From positions 186,001 to 250,000 of the forward strand of contig CATOTC010000003.1 of assembly GCA_951812975.1 (NCBI GenBank): 64,000 nucleotides of DNA. The letters are read 5' to 3'. Shown here piece after piece: positions 7,901 to 17,537 of the stretch (position 1 is its first letter; each line of letters opens with the position of its first letter). The DNA comes from an uncultured Acidimicrobiales bacterium (GTDB lineage: Bacteria; Actinomycetota; Acidimicrobiia; Acidimicrobiales; Aldehydirespiratoraceae). The notes under the pieces are model-generated. The model did not search any database, was not told where the DNA came from, and was given only the letters and a program-made list of their open reading frames with translations. Made by a program: the position numbers and the translations under genes.

Positions 7901-10900
7901 ATGTCTACAACGGACACGTACAGTCTGAGCGACCGCTACACGCGAGACGAGGGAACCGTGTTCATGACCGGTATACAGGCCCTCGCCCGCCTCCCGATCG
8001 AGCAACTTCGTGTCGACAGAGCCAACGGGCTGCGGACAGCGGCGTTCGCGGCAGGATACCCCGGTTCTCCCCTGGCGGGAATCGACGGGGCACTGTCGCA
8101 GGCAGTCGCGCAGACTCCGGAACTGCCGATCCACCTGAGACCGTCGGTCAACGAGGAGTACGCCGCCACCGCGGTCATGGGCAGCCAACTCGCAACCACG
8201 CGGGACGACGCACGCTATGACGGGGTCGTAGGCATCTGGTACGGCAAGGCCCCCGGAGTCGACCGGGCCTCCGACGCGCTGCGCCACGCCACGTTCGCCG
8301 GCACGGATCCGCTCGGAGGCGTGGTGGCGCTCGCGGGCGACGATCCAGCCGCCAAGTCATCGACCATCCCCTCATCGTCGGCCGGGGTCCTCGCCGACCT
8401 GAACATGCCCGTGCTGTTCCCCGCTGATCCCGCCGAGGCACTCGATCTCGGGCGTCACGCCATCGCTCTGAGCAGGGCGACTGGTCTGTGGGTGGGCCTG
8501 AAGATCGTTGTCGACGTGGCGGACGGATCCGGCACAGTCGATCTGGACCCCTATCGGATCACCCCGGTGCTGCCCACTGTCGACGGTGGCGCGTACTTCC
8601 ACCGCCCGGACGGCAACCTCCTGACCCCTCACACACTCGATATCGAACGCGAGATCCTCGAAGTCCGCAAACCCCTCGCTCTCGAGTACGCGGCGCTCAA
8701 CCGGCTCAACCGGCTGACCGTGGACCCAGCGGATCCATGGATCGGGATCGTCTCATCGGGCAACACCTACCGCGAGCTGCGAGAGGCTCTGCGGGCGCTC
8801 GGCCTTGAAACCGACGGCGACGTCGAATCGGCGGGGATCCGCCTGTTGAAGCTCAACATGCCAGTCCCCTTCAACACCTCGACTGTGCGGTCGTTCGCGG
8901 CGGGGCTCGAGCAGATCCTCGTAGTCGAGGAGAAGAACCCGACTGTGGAGCTGCAGGTGAAGGACGCCCTCTACAACGCCAGTCATCATCCCGCCGTGGT
9001 CGGTCGCAACGACGAAGCCGGGAATCCACTGGTTCCCAGTCGAGGCGCACTGGTTTCTGACAACATCGTGCCCGCACTGCGCGAGCGTCTCGCGCCCCGG
9101 ATAGGCGATCGTCTGCGCCCCGCGACACCAGAACGTGAACGTATCGCCCTGAATGTGGCCCGCACCCCGTATTTCTGCTCCGGTTGTCCACACAATCGCA
9201 GCACCGTCGTCGACGAAGGCACGCTGGTGGGCGCCGGTATCGGCTGTCACGCCATGGTGATGATGGGCGGAGAACTCCGCTACGGAGACATTTCCGGGAT
9301 CACCTGCATGGGTACTGAAGGCACTCAGTGGATCGGCATGTCACCCTTTGTCGAGACCGACCATGTGATCCAGAACCTCGGTGACGGCACCTTCTTCCAC
9401 TCCGGGCAGCTGGCGGTCACAGCAGCCATTGCGAGCGGCACCAACATCACCTACAAGCTCTTGTGGAACCGGGCCGTGGCGATGACCGGCGGACAGGACC
9501 CGACCGGGCAGATCGATCTCGACCGGGTATGCCACCAACTCCTCGCCCAGGGCGTGCGGCGGGTGATGATAACCTCCGAAGACCCCAAACGTGCCCGCTC
9601 GCTCGCCCTGCCGGTCGAGGTCGAGGTGTGGCACCGCGACCGGCTACCCGAAGCGCAGCGAATCCTCAGCGCGATCGAGGGGGTCACCGTATTGATCCAC
9701 GACCAGCGCTGCGCCGCGGAGCTGCGCCGCGACCGCAAGCGCGAGCGGATCAAGCCACCGAACACAAGGGTCGTCATCAACCATCGCGTCTGCGAAGGCT
9801 GCGGAGACTGTGCGGCGGTCTCCAACTGCCTGTCAGTTCAGCCGATCGACACTCCCTTCGGCCGCAAGACCACCATCGACCAGCACAGTTGCAACCTCGA
9901 CTTCTCGTGCATCAAGGGAGACTGTCCGGCTTTCATCAGAATCACCAGGAAACCGGACCGACCGTGGCGGCGCAGAACCGATTCGGCCGAATCGCAGTTT
10001 CCCGCCGTGCCTGAGGGCATTGCTGATCCGCCACCGTGCACCGACACAGACCTCAACGTCCACATCACCGGTATCGGGGGGACCGGCGTCGTGACTGTGT
10101 CCCAGATAATCGGCACCGCAGCGATGTTGGAGGGTTCGGAGGTCGCCGGACTCGACCAAACCGGGCTGTCGCAAAAGGCCGGTCCTGTGGTTAGCGACAT
10201 TCGCATCTCCTCGACTCAGCGTTCCGGCAGCAACCGCGTGGCGGCCGGCCAGGCCGACCTGCTGTTGGCCTTCGATCTTCTGGTCGCATCGTCGTGGACC
10301 GGTCTCAGCGCCACAGACCCCGGCCGCACCGCGGTGGTCGGCTCGTTCGAGTTGACACCGCCCGGTATCAAGACAGCGCATCCCGAGATCGACATGCCGT
10401 CCCGAGCCGAACTGCTCAGGCGTATCAGTGACATGGCCCGGCCCGGTTCATGTCACTGGGCTGCTTCTGCTGCCACCACCGCGGCTCTGGTCGGCGACGC
10501 AGTGGGCGCAAACATTTTCGTTGTCGGCATGGCCGTGCAATCCGGTCTCCTTCCCATCTCGGAGCAATCCCTCGAACGAGCCATCGAACTCAACGGGGTC
10601 GCCGTTGATCTCAACCTTGCAGCCTTCCGATGGGGGCGTTGGCAGATCGCTGATCCGGCGATGGTGGCCGCTGCGGTGAGCGCCCAGGACCCCCACGTTG
10701 GTGCCACTGAGCTCTGCTCGGCGCTGAAGGGGCGGGTCGAGTCACTTGCCGGCAACGATTCTCAACTGGCCGAGGACCTGAGCCGATTCAGTGCTGAACT
10801 CATCGCGTTCCAGAACTCGAGAACCGCTCACCGGTACCTCGACCGACTCGACGAGATAGCTTCCGGAGCCGCGGCCGTCGACCCCGAGCGCGCTGGCGAC

Positions 10901-11377
10901 ATCACCAGCGTCACCGCGGGCGGGTTGTTCAAACTCATGGCATACAAGGACGAATACGAGGTCGCTCGCCTCATGCTCGACGCTGACGGACATCAGGCGG
11001 TGCGTGAAGTGGCGGGGCCCAGCGACAAGGTTGCATGGCTGCTGCACCCGCCATCGCTGCGAGTCCTCGGATACTCCAGGAAGATCAGCTTCTCGGTTCG
11101 GTGGCGTCCGATGTTCCGCTTGCTGGCCTCCGCCAAACGCCTGCGCGGGACACCTCTGGACTTCTTCGGGTGGGCTAGGGTCCGCCGAATCGAACGGGCT
11201 CTGCCCCACGAATATCTGGCTGCTCTGCATGCGTCGCTCGACGCCGGAGACCTGGCGCACACCCGACAGGTCGCCGAGACAGCGGAGTTGGTGCGCGGCT
11301 TTGAGTCCGTCAAGCTCCGCAATGTGGATCGGTTCCGCGCACGACTCGCCGAACTGGCTACCAGCAACGCCCGATAG
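7901..11377 (+). CDS. Indolepyruvate ferredoxin oxidoreductase, fused alpha and beta parts
   Basis: A 1158-residue single-chain enzyme of the family that oxidatively decarboxylates aryl- or branched 2-oxo acids to acyl-CoA and reduces ferredoxin. The N-terminal ~250 residues hold the pyruvate-ferredoxin pyrimidine-binding fold. Residues ~425-600 form the TPP-binding domain ('CSGCPHN', 'GIGCHAM', 'LGDGTFFHSG'). At ~627-665 comes an Fe-S segment with 'CEGCGDC' and further cysteines, and the gamma-type domain begins near 720 ('ITGIGGTGVVTV'). Length is normal for the fused bacterial form. The 157-base gap upstream contains TAGGGT at 7856-7861 as a possible -10 box and a weak 5-bp hairpin, otherwise nothing clear. 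The 3' end lies inside a tandem duplication. Confidence 0.9.
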   Translation: MSTTDTYSLSDRYTRDEGTVFMTGIQALARLPIEQLRVDRANGLRTAAFAAGYPGSPLAGIDGALSQAVAQTPELPIHLRPSVNEEYAATAVMGSQLATTRDDARYDGVVGIWYGKAPGVDRASDALRHATFAGTDPLGGVVALAGDDPAAKSSTIPSSSAGVLADLNMPVLFPADPAEALDLGRHAIALSRATGLWVGLKIVVDVADGSGTVDLDPYRITPVLPTVDGGAYFHRPDGNLLTPHTLDIEREILEVRKPLALEYAALNRLNRLTVDPADPWIGIVSSGNTYRELREALRALGLETDGDVESAGIRLLKLNMPVPFNTSTVRSFAAGLEQILVVEEKNPTVELQVKDALYNASHHPAVVGRNDEAGNPLVPSRGALVSDNIVPALRERLAPRIGDRLRPATPERERIALNVARTPYFCSGCPHNRSTVVDEGTLVGAGIGCHAMVMMGGELRYGDISGITCMGTEGTQWIGMSPFVETDHVIQNLGDGTFFHSGQLAVTAAIASGTNITYKLLWNRAVAMTGGQDPTGQIDLDRVCHQLLAQGVRRVMITSEDPKRARSLALPVEVEVWHRDRLPEAQRILSAIEGVTVLIHDQRCAAELRRDRKRERIKPPNTRVVINHRVCEGCGDCAAVSNCLSVQPIDTPFGRKTTIDQHSCNLDFSCIKGDCPAFIRITRKPDRPWRRRTDSAESQFPAVPEGIADPPPCTDTDLNVHITGIGGTGVVTVSQIIGTAAMLEGSEVAGLDQTGLSQKAGPVVSDIRISSTQRSGSNRVAAGQADLLLAFDLLVASSWTGLSATDPGRTAVVGSFELTPPGIKTAHPEIDMPSRAELLRRISDMARPGSCHWAASAATTAALVGDAVGANIFVVGMAVQSGLLPISEQSLERAIELNGVAVDLNLAAFRWGRWQIADPAMVAAAVSAQDPHVGATELCSALKGRVESLAGNDSQLAEDLSRFSAELIAFQNSRTAHRYLDRLDEIASGAAAVDPERAGDITSVTAGGLFKLMAYKDEYEVARLMLDADGHQAVREVAGPSDKVAWLLHPPSLRVLGYSRKISFSVRWRPMFRLLASAKRLRGTPLDFFGWARVRRIERALPHEYLAALHASLDAGDLAHTRQVAETAELVRGFESVKLRNVDRFRARLAELATSNAR

Positions 11378-11448
11378 GCCACAGCAAGCAACGCAAGGCC
11401 AGACGGCAACGCCCGATAGGCCGCAGCAAGCAACGCAAGGCCGGACCG
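11365..11448. repeat. 42-bp tandem duplication spanning the oxidoreductase stop codon
   Basis: Bases 11365-11406 are repeated at 11407-11448 with only a few substitutions; each copy starts CAACGCCCGATAGG. The first copy contains the TAG stop of the upstream gene. Further on (about 11460-11515) weaker ~27-base repeats built on AACGCCAGAC follow, so the whole 163-base intergenic region seems to have grown by slippage. There is no integrase or target-site context. Confidence 0.8.
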
Positions 11449-11528
11449 CGACGCCTGGGTGAAACGCCAGACTGCAACGATTGGATCGCAACGCCAGACC
11501 GCGACGGTTAGACGAACCGACAGCAAGA

Positions 11529-11534
11529 TAACCT
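11529..11534 (+). promoter_or_regulatory. -10 box (TAACCT) for a leaderless mycothione reductase transcript
   Basis: TAACCT ends 6 nt before the ATG at 11541 and there is no Shine-Dalgarno sequence. The same TANNNT-6 nt-start arrangement recurs at many genes here, which supports transcription beginning at the start codon. Confidence 0.55.
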
Positions 11535-11540
11535 GCGCCG

Positions 11541-12887
11541 ATGCGCTCGTTTGATCTGATCATCATCGGCACCGGGTCCGGAAACTCGATCATCGGAGAA
11601 GACTTCGACGACTGGGATGTCGCCGTCGTCGAGCGCGGCCTGTTCGGGGGAACGTGCCTCAACGTCGGCTGCATCCCCTCAAAGATGCTCGTCTACACCG
11701 CCGAGTTGGCGGAACTGGCGCAAAACGGTCGGCGTTACGGCCTCGACACACGTTTCGTCGGAGCCGACTGGCCAGCCATCCGCGACCGCGTGTTCAACCG
11801 CATAGACCCGATCGCGGCCGGTGGCGAGCAGTACCGAAGGAACCTCCCCAACGTCACCGTCTACGGGGTGGACGCCGCTTTCGTCGGCCCCAAACAGCTT
11901 CAGGTCGGCGACGAGGTCATCACCGCGGACAAGATCGTGCTGGCCGCCGGCGCTAGGGCGACCGTTCCCGACATCGCCGGGTTGGCCGAATCCGGCTACC
12001 ACACCTCCGACACCGTTATGCGCATCGACGTGCTCCCGAAGCGTCTCACGGTGATCGGCGGCGGCTACATCGCCGCCGAACTCGGCAACGTGTTCGGTTC
12101 GTTGGGCAGCGAGGTGACCTTCCTGCTGCGCGGCGACACGATGCTCCGATCCCAGGACACAGACATCAGGGAACGGTTCACCAGGATCTACGCCGAGAAG
12201 TTCGATGTGCGCACCGACGTCAGCATCGGCCGGATCCGTCGACACCACGATGAGATCGTGCTGGAGACCAACCAGGGGGAGCACCGCTGCGATGAACTAC
12301 TCGTGGCCACCGGTCGGGTGCCCAACGGTGATCAGCTCAATGTCGCGGCCACCGGGGTCGCAACCGACGACGACGGCTACGTAATCACCGATTCGCAGCG
12401 CCGCACCAACGTGGAGGGGGTCTGGGCGCTGGGTGACATCACCAACCCGGTCCAGCTCAAACATGTCGCCAACCATGAAGCAAGGGTCGTCTCGCACAAC
12501 CTGTTGAATCCCGACAACCCGACCGAAGTCGACCATCGGTTCATTCCCGCGGCGGTGTTCGGCCATCCCCAGGTAGCGAGCGTCGGCCTCACCGAGCAGC
12601 AGTGCATTCAAGGAGGACTCCCCCACCGTGTGGCCCTCAACGAGTACGCCTCAGCCGCCTACGGCTGGGCCATGGAGGACACGCAGAGCTTCTGCAAGCT
12701 CATCGTCGACACGCAGACCCGCAGGTTGCTGGGCGCCCACATACTCGGACCCCAAGCCTCCACGCTGATCCAGCAGCTGATCCAGGCGATGGTCTTCGAC
12801 CTGAGCGTCGACGACATCGCAACCAAGCAGTACTACATCCACCCGGCGCTGCCCGAAGTGGTCGAACAGGCACTGCTGGAGTTGTGA
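11541..12887 (+). CDS. mtr: Mycothione reductase
   Basis: A 448-residue flavoprotein disulfide reductase. 'IIIGTGSGNS' replaces the usual GxGxxG of lipoamide dehydrogenases and is typical of mycothione reductase. The redox-active pair is C39/C44 in 'GGTCLNVGCIPSKM'; an NAD(P)H-binding Rossmann region 'VIGGGYIAAE' lies in the middle, and the C-terminal 'HPALPEVVEQALLEL' gives the catalytic His/Glu pair contributed to the partner subunit. The enzyme reduces mycothiol disulfide with NADPH, the actinobacterial counterpart of glutathione reductase. The stop codon is directly adjacent to the stop of the convergent acyl-CoA synthetase. The start is fixed by the -10 box 6 nt upstream. Confidence 0.9.
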   Translation: MRSFDLIIIGTGSGNSIIGEDFDDWDVAVVERGLFGGTCLNVGCIPSKMLVYTAELAELAQNGRRYGLDTRFVGADWPAIRDRVFNRIDPIAAGGEQYRRNLPNVTVYGVDAAFVGPKQLQVGDEVITADKIVLAAGARATVPDIAGLAESGYHTSDTVMRIDVLPKRLTVIGGGYIAAELGNVFGSLGSEVTFLLRGDTMLRSQDTDIRERFTRIYAEKFDVRTDVSIGRIRRHHDEIVLETNQGEHRCDELLVATGRVPNGDQLNVAATGVATDDDGYVITDSQRRTNVEGVWALGDITNPVQLKHVANHEARVVSHNLLNPDNPTEVDHRFIPAAVFGHPQVASVGLTEQQCIQGGLPHRVALNEYASAAYGWAMEDTQSFCKLIVDTQTRRLLGAHILGPQASTLIQQLIQAMVFDLSVDDIATKQYYIHPALPEVVEQALLEL

Positions 12888-14528
12888 TCAGAGTTCGGCC
12901 ATCGACTCGGCGGTCGCTCTGGCCCACCGGTAGTCGGACTTCCCGTTGGGACTCCGCACGAACTCGGTGACTCGGAAGATCCGCTTCGGTGCCTTGTATG
13001 CAGCGATCCGGGTCCGACAATGTGCGATCAAATCGTCGTCGGACACCTCGGCCCCGTCCGCGATCGACACGACTGCGTTGACCGTCTGCCCCCATCGCGG
13101 GTCGGCGAGCCCGACAGCATTGCAGTCGAGCACCGCCTCGTGGCTCTTCAGCGCCTCCTCAACCTCTTCAGGGAAGACCTTCTCCCCGCCGGAATTGATG
13201 CAGACCGAGCCTCGGCCCAACAACGTCACCGTGCCGTCCGCCTCGACGGTTGCGTAGTCGCCCGGGATCGACCAGCGCACCCCGTCGATCAACGGAAACG
13301 TCTCCGCCGTGCGGACTTCGTCCTTGTAGTAGCCGATCGGGTTGGCGCCACGGTTGGCGAGGCGGCCGATGACCCCGCTCCCCGGCTCGACGAAACTGCC
13401 GTCGTCACCGATGACCGCGGTGGTCGGACCCAACACGAACTTCCCGGTGGACATCTTCTCGCTCCCGTCGCCGCGGATCGTCTGCAAGCCCTGACCGATC
13501 GATTCGCTGGCACCGAGACTGTCGATCAGGGTCATCGACTTGTGCTCGAGGAACGCCTGCTTGGACTCGGCGGACCACATGACGCCTGAAGAGAAGAGCT
13601 GATAGACGCTGGACAGATCGTGGGGCTCACCGGCGGCCTCAGCCGCATCTAGAGACTCGAGCAACGGACGGGCGAACGCGTCGCCGACGATCACCAGCAT
13701 CGTGAGACGATGCCGCGCGACCAGGCGCCACACCTCTTCGGGATCGAAGCTGCGACCGACCAGTGTCGCCACCATTCCCCCCATGGTCAGCACATGCAGC
13801 GAGTTGATCCCCGAAGTTCCGTGCATCAACGGAGCAGAGGCCAACAGGCGGGTCGTGCGCCTGCGCCTGTGCATCTCGAGCGCCGCGTCCACTGCATCGG
13901 CCGCGCCGCGCGGCACCTCCCGCTTCAGGATCCGGTAGTGGCCGCCCATGTTGGCGATCATCTGATCGTGGGGCCACATCACAGCCTTGGGGCTCCCAGT
14001 TGTGCCACCGGTGTAGAGGAACCACAGATCATCGCCGCTGCGCTCGACAGGCGGCGCCGGCTCGAAGCCGTCGATCAGGTCGTCATAGGCGACCGCACCG
14101 TCTATCAGTTCACCGCCGCCAACCTGGACCAGCAGCCTCAGGTGTTCGCAGCGGTCCTTGACCTCGGCCACTCGATCAGCGAGCGAACGGTCGAAAAAGA
14201 CCGCCTTTGCGTCTGCATTGTTGAGCAGGTACGCCAACTCCTCGGCGATGTAGCGGTAGTTGACATTGCAGGGAACCGCCCGCGCCTTGAAGGCCGCGAA
14301 CTGGGCCTCCTGATATTCGAACCCGTTGTACAGATAGAACGCCACCTTGTCGTTGCTGCCGATCCCAGAGTCACTCAACGCAGCTGCAAGACGCGCTGCA
14401 CGGTTCTCGAAGGTCTGCCAGTCGCGGGTTTCCGGACCATAGGCAATCGCCGGAGCTTCACCAACGGCCTCGGCGATTCCCTCCCAGATCGTTGCGAAAT
14501 TGAGCGCGTCGGCAAACCGCGGAGTCAT
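12888..14528 (-). CDS. Acyl-CoA synthetase (AMP-forming), FadD type
   Basis: A 546-residue adenylating enzyme. 'LYTGGTTGSPKAVMWPH' is the P-loop (A3), 'GASESIGQG' sits in the A5 region, 'PGDYATVEADGTVTLLGRG' covers A7-A8, and 'KAPKRIFRVTEFVRSPNGKSDY' carries the A10 lysine. It activates a fatty or aromatic carboxylic acid to the AMP ester and then the CoA thioester. The open frame runs further upstream, but ATG 14528 begins the conserved part ('ALNFATIWEGIAEAV') and avoids overlap with divergent glpD. Actinobacterial relatives act in fatty-acid or sterol side-chain breakdown; the chain length is not readable from sequence. Convergent with mycothione reductase with no spacer. Confidence 0.85.
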   Translation of the reverse strand: MTPRFADALNFATIWEGIAEAVGEAPAIAYGPETRDWQTFENRAARLAAALSDSGIGSNDKVAFYLYNGFEYQEAQFAAFKARAVPCNVNYRYIAEELAYLLNNADAKAVFFDRSLADRVAEVKDRCEHLRLLVQVGGGELIDGAVAYDDLIDGFEPAPPVERSGDDLWFLYTGGTTGSPKAVMWPHDQMIANMGGHYRILKREVPRGAADAVDAALEMHRRRRTTRLLASAPLMHGTSGINSLHVLTMGGMVATLVGRSFDPEEVWRLVARHRLTMLVIVGDAFARPLLESLDAAEAAGEPHDLSSVYQLFSSGVMWSAESKQAFLEHKSMTLIDSLGASESIGQGLQTIRGDGSEKMSTGKFVLGPTTAVIGDDGSFVEPGSGVIGRLANRGANPIGYYKDEVRTAETFPLIDGVRWSIPGDYATVEADGTVTLLGRGSVCINSGGEKVFPEEVEEALKSHEAVLDCNAVGLADPRWGQTVNAVVSIADGAEVSDDDLIAHCRTRIAAYKAPKRIFRVTEFVRSPNGKSDYRWARATAESMAEL

Positions 14529-14537
14529 ATTCACAGC

Positions 14538-14547
14538 AGCGTACGCT
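14538..14547. promoter_or_regulatory. Palindromic bidirectional -10 element between fadD and glpD
   Basis: AGCGTACGCT is a perfect palindrome. Read rightward it gives TACGCT ending 6 nt before the glpD ATG; read leftward it gives TACGCT ending 9 nt before the fadD ATG. The whole space between the two start codons is only 25 bases, so the two promoters must overlap and probably compete for RNA polymerase. Confidence 0.55.
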
Positions 14548-14553
14548 GGCAGC

Positions 14554-16308
14554 ATGGAGGCGCACACATCGAAATCCCGGACCTGTTCCGCGCCCGTTCC
14601 AGGATCGCTCAGCCCAAAGCGGCGGGAGCTCGACATCGAACGCCTCGCCAACGAACAACTCGACATTCTGGTGATCGGCGGGGGTGTCACAGGCGTCGGC
14701 TGCGCCCTCGACGCAGCTGCCCGCGGGCTCAGTGTCGGACTCGTCGAACAGCGCGACCTTGCCAGCGGCACATCGAGCCGCTCGTCGAAACTGCTGCACG
14801 GTGGCCTGCGCTACCTCGAGAGTCGCGACTTCGCGTTGGTGCGCGAAGCACTGCACGAACGCGGCCTGTTGGCCAAGACCGTCTCACCGCATCTGGTTCG
14901 CACGGTCTCGTTCATGATCCCGTTGACCCGCCGGTTCTGGCAGCGGATCTACTTCGGCGCGGGAGTCCTGCTGTACGACCTGCTGGCCCGCACCGGGCGC
15001 CACCCGCTGGCATTCCACCGTCACCTGGGACGCAGAGCGACGCTGGAGTTGGCACCGGGGTTGAAACAGTCGTCGATCAGGGGTGCGATCATCTATCAGG
15101 ACGCTCAGATAGACGATGCCCGACACACCCTGGCGATCGCCCGAACGGCCTGTCACCACGGAGCCTCGATCGTCACCAGCGCACGCGTCACCGGCCTGCT
15201 CATCGAGACGCGCAACGGTTCTGAAACGGTGGTCGGTGCCAAGTTCCGCGACCTCGAGACCGACACCGACTACGAATGCCGCGCCACGAAGGTCGTCAAC
15301 GCCACCGGCGTCTGGCTCGACGACATCCACGACATGGCCTGCCCCGCCGGCCTCAGTGTGCGCGCCGCCAAAGGAGTGCATCTCGTTGTCCACCGAGACT
15401 GCATCGACAGCGAATCCGGGATCGTGCTGCGAACCCCTCGCAGCGTGCTCTTCCTGATCCCCTGGGGTGACCACTGGCTGATCGGCACCACCGACACCGA
15501 GTGGGACTACGACCGCGCCCACCCTGCGGCATCGAGCGCAGACATCGACTACATCCTCGAACACGCCAACGCGGCGCTCCAGAGACAACTGACCAGAGCC
15601 GATATTCTAGGTGTCTACGTGGGCCTGCGGCCGCTTCTCGACGCCTCCGACGACGACACCACCAAGCTCAGCCGCGAGCACGCAGTGGCAGAGCCGATCA
15701 ACGGCCTCGTCTCGATCGCAGGCGGGAAGTACACCACCTATCGGGTCATGGCCGCCGACGCGGTCGACGCCGCAGTCGTCGGTCTTGACAAGCCGGTTCC
15801 CCCGTCGGTCAGCCACGAGGTGGTGCTCCTCGGCAGCGACGAATGGCAGCACTGGTCCCAACAAGCCAATGCGCTCACCCAGCGCAGCGGTCTGGACCGT
15901 GACATCGTTGAACGCCTGCTGTGGCGCCACGGCAACCGCATAGTCGACGTCCTGGAGATCGCCGAGCACGAGCCCGCACTCGCCACCGGAATCCCCGGAG
16001 GCTCCTACATCGCCGCTGAGGTGGTGCATGCGGCGCGCCATGAGGGCGCGCTGCACCTCGACGATGTGCTGGCCCGTCGTCTGCGGATCTCAATAGAGGA
16101 CGAACAGCGGGGAAACCTGGCAGCCGAGAGTGTCGCTTCATTGATGGCGCGCGAACTCCACTGGAGCGACCAGCGCAAAGATGAAGAGGTGAAACGCTGG
16201 TACGAACGGGTGGAGGCCGAACGGGCCGCCAACGCGGCGCCCGACGACAGCACCGCCGACAGCCTGCGCCGCCGTGCAGCAGACACCCGCGGACTCAACG
16301 ACGCCTGA
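14554..16308 (+). CDS. glpD: Glycerol-3-phosphate dehydrogenase, FAD-dependent
   Basis: A 584-residue flavoenzyme oxidising sn-glycerol 3-phosphate to dihydroxyacetone phosphate and feeding electrons to the respiratory quinone pool at the membrane. 'ILVIGGGVTGVGCALDAA' is the dinucleotide-binding motif and 'SRSSKLLHGGLRYLE' is the GlpD FAD signature; 'LIPWGDHWLIGTTDTEWD' and 'GGKYTTYRVMA' are further family blocks. The C-terminal ~130 residues form the GlpD helical cap. ATG 14554 is chosen because TACGCT ends 6 nt before it; the first ~25 residues are poorly conserved. It may supply triose phosphate from lipid glycerol. Confidence 0.9.
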   Translation: MEAHTSKSRTCSAPVPGSLSPKRRELDIERLANEQLDILVIGGGVTGVGCALDAAARGLSVGLVEQRDLASGTSSRSSKLLHGGLRYLESRDFALVREALHERGLLAKTVSPHLVRTVSFMIPLTRRFWQRIYFGAGVLLYDLLARTGRHPLAFHRHLGRRATLELAPGLKQSSIRGAIIYQDAQIDDARHTLAIARTACHHGASIVTSARVTGLLIETRNGSETVVGAKFRDLETDTDYECRATKVVNATGVWLDDIHDMACPAGLSVRAAKGVHLVVHRDCIDSESGIVLRTPRSVLFLIPWGDHWLIGTTDTEWDYDRAHPAASSADIDYILEHANAALQRQLTRADILGVYVGLRPLLDASDDDTTKLSREHAVAEPINGLVSIAGGKYTTYRVMAADAVDAAVVGLDKPVPPSVSHEVVLLGSDEWQHWSQQANALTQRSGLDRDIVERLLWRHGNRIVDVLEIAEHEPALATGIPGGSYIAAEVVHAARHEGALHLDDVLARRLRISIEDEQRGNLAAESVASLMARELHWSDQRKDEEVKRWYERVEAERAANAAPDDSTADSLRRRAADTRGLNDA

Positions 16309-16404
16309 GCATCCGGGGACGGTGCACGCGCGCGGCGAGGTCGCATTCCGCTGAGACCATCGGCTGAGCGCCTCGAATTCACGGTGTCGGCGGGACGGGG
16401 GCCG

Positions 16405-16410
16405 TACACT
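16405..16410 (+). promoter_or_regulatory. Possible -10 box (TACACT) for chorismate synthase
   Basis: TACACT lies 8 nt before the aroC ATG with no ribosome site between. It fits the leaderless pattern seen elsewhere, with slightly longer spacing. The rest of the 110-base gap (16309-16418) shows nothing recognisable. Confidence 0.35.
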
Positions 16411-16418
16411 CGGCGGTA

Positions 16419-17519
16419 ATGTCCAGTTCATTCGGCACCCTGTTCCGCGTCACCACGTTCGGCGAGTCCCACGGACCCGGCGTGGGAGTCGTGATCGACG
16501 GCTGCCCGCCGCGCCTGGCACTCGACGCCGCTGACCTGCAGCACGACCTCGACCGTCGTCGCCCGGGCCAGAGCCGCATCGTGACTCAACGCGACGAAGC
16601 TGACCGCGCAGAGATCCTCTCGGGCGTGTTCGCCGGGCACACCACGGGCACGCCGCTCGCGGTGCTGGTCCGCAACGCCGACCACAACCCCGGTGCCTAC
16701 GAACACCTGCGGGACGTCTACCGGCCCTCCCATGCCGACTTTACCTACGACGCCAAATACGGATTCCGAGACTGGCAGGGCGGGGGCCGGGCATCGGCAC
16801 GCGAGACGATCGGTCGGGTGGCCGCTGGCGCCGTCGCACGTCGACTCCTGGCGGTCGCTGCGGGAATCGAGGTGCTCGGCTGGGTGCAGAGCGTCAACGA
16901 CATCGAAGCCGAAGTCGACGATGCCGCCGTCAGCCTAAACGATGTCGAAAGCCACCCGACCCGCTGCCCGGACCCGACCGCGGCAGCAGCGATGAGCGAG
17001 GCGATCGAGGCGGCTCGCAACAACGGCGACTCTCTGGGCGGAACCGTGACATGCATCGCCCGAGGCGTCGCCGCGGGCCTCGGCGAGCCCGTGTTCGACA
17101 AACTCGACGCAGACCTCGCAGGCGCCCTGATGTCGCTTCCGGCCGCCAAGGGCGTGGAGATCGGCAGCGGTTTCGCCGGAACGCTGATGACCGGTCTGAC
17201 CCACAACGATCCCTTCACCGCCACCGATCGGGTCCGAGCCGCCGCAAACCGTTCCGGTGGCATCCAGGGCGGGATCTCCAACGGCGAGAACATCGTCACC
17301 CGCGTGGCGTTCAAGCCCACGGCCACGATCGCCAGCGAACAAGCGACAGTGACCAGAGACGGTGAGGCCACGACGCTCGCAGCCAGAGGACGGCACGACC
17401 CCTGCGTGCTGCCCCGCGCGGTGCCCATGGTCGAGGCGATGGTGCTGCTGACCCTGGCAGACCATTTCCTGCGCCAACACGCTATCAACGTGCTGCCGAT
17501 GCTCGACGAACGGCCCTGA
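16419..17519 (+). CDS. aroC: Chorismate synthase
   Basis: A 366-residue enzyme converting 5-enolpyruvylshikimate 3-phosphate to chorismate, the last common step to aromatic amino acids, using reduced FMN. All three family signatures are visible: '[16 protein letters not shown]' near the N-terminus, '[25 protein letters not shown]' (about residues 110-135), and '[17 protein letters not shown]' toward the end. The length is normal. No other shikimate gene is in the window, so it is an isolated biosynthetic gene. It is followed 18 nt later by an LLM oxidoreductase on the same strand, which may be cotranscribed. Confidence 0.95.
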   Translation: MSSSFGTLFRVTTFGESHGPGVGVVIDGCPPRLALDAADLQHDLDRRRPGQSRIVTQRDEADRAEILSGVFAGHTTGTPLAVLVRNADHNPGAYEHLRDVYRPSHADFTYDAKYGFRDWQGGGRASARETIGRVAAGAVARRLLAVAAGIEVLGWVQSVNDIEAEVDDAAVSLNDVESHPTRCPDPTAAAAMSEAIEAARNNGDSLGGTVTCIARGVAAGLGEPVFDKLDADLAGALMSLPAAKGVEIGSGFAGTLMTGLTHNDPFTATDRVRAAANRSGGIQGGISNGENIVTRVAFKPTATIASEQATVTRDGEATTLAARGRHDPCVLPRAVPMVEAMVLLTLADHFLRQHAINVLPMLDERP

Positions 17520-17537
17520 GCCGGCTGTCGGGTCGTT

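Noticed and set aside
11365-11448. Attachment site of a mobile element
   Set aside because: There are direct repeats but no integrase, tRNA target or change in gene content around them; simple tandem duplication explains them better.
13710-15224. Open reading frame of over 500 codons on the plus strand across fadD and glpD
   Set aside because: It overlaps two well-supported genes in the wrong frame, has no family resemblance and has shadow-type Arg/Pro/Ser composition.
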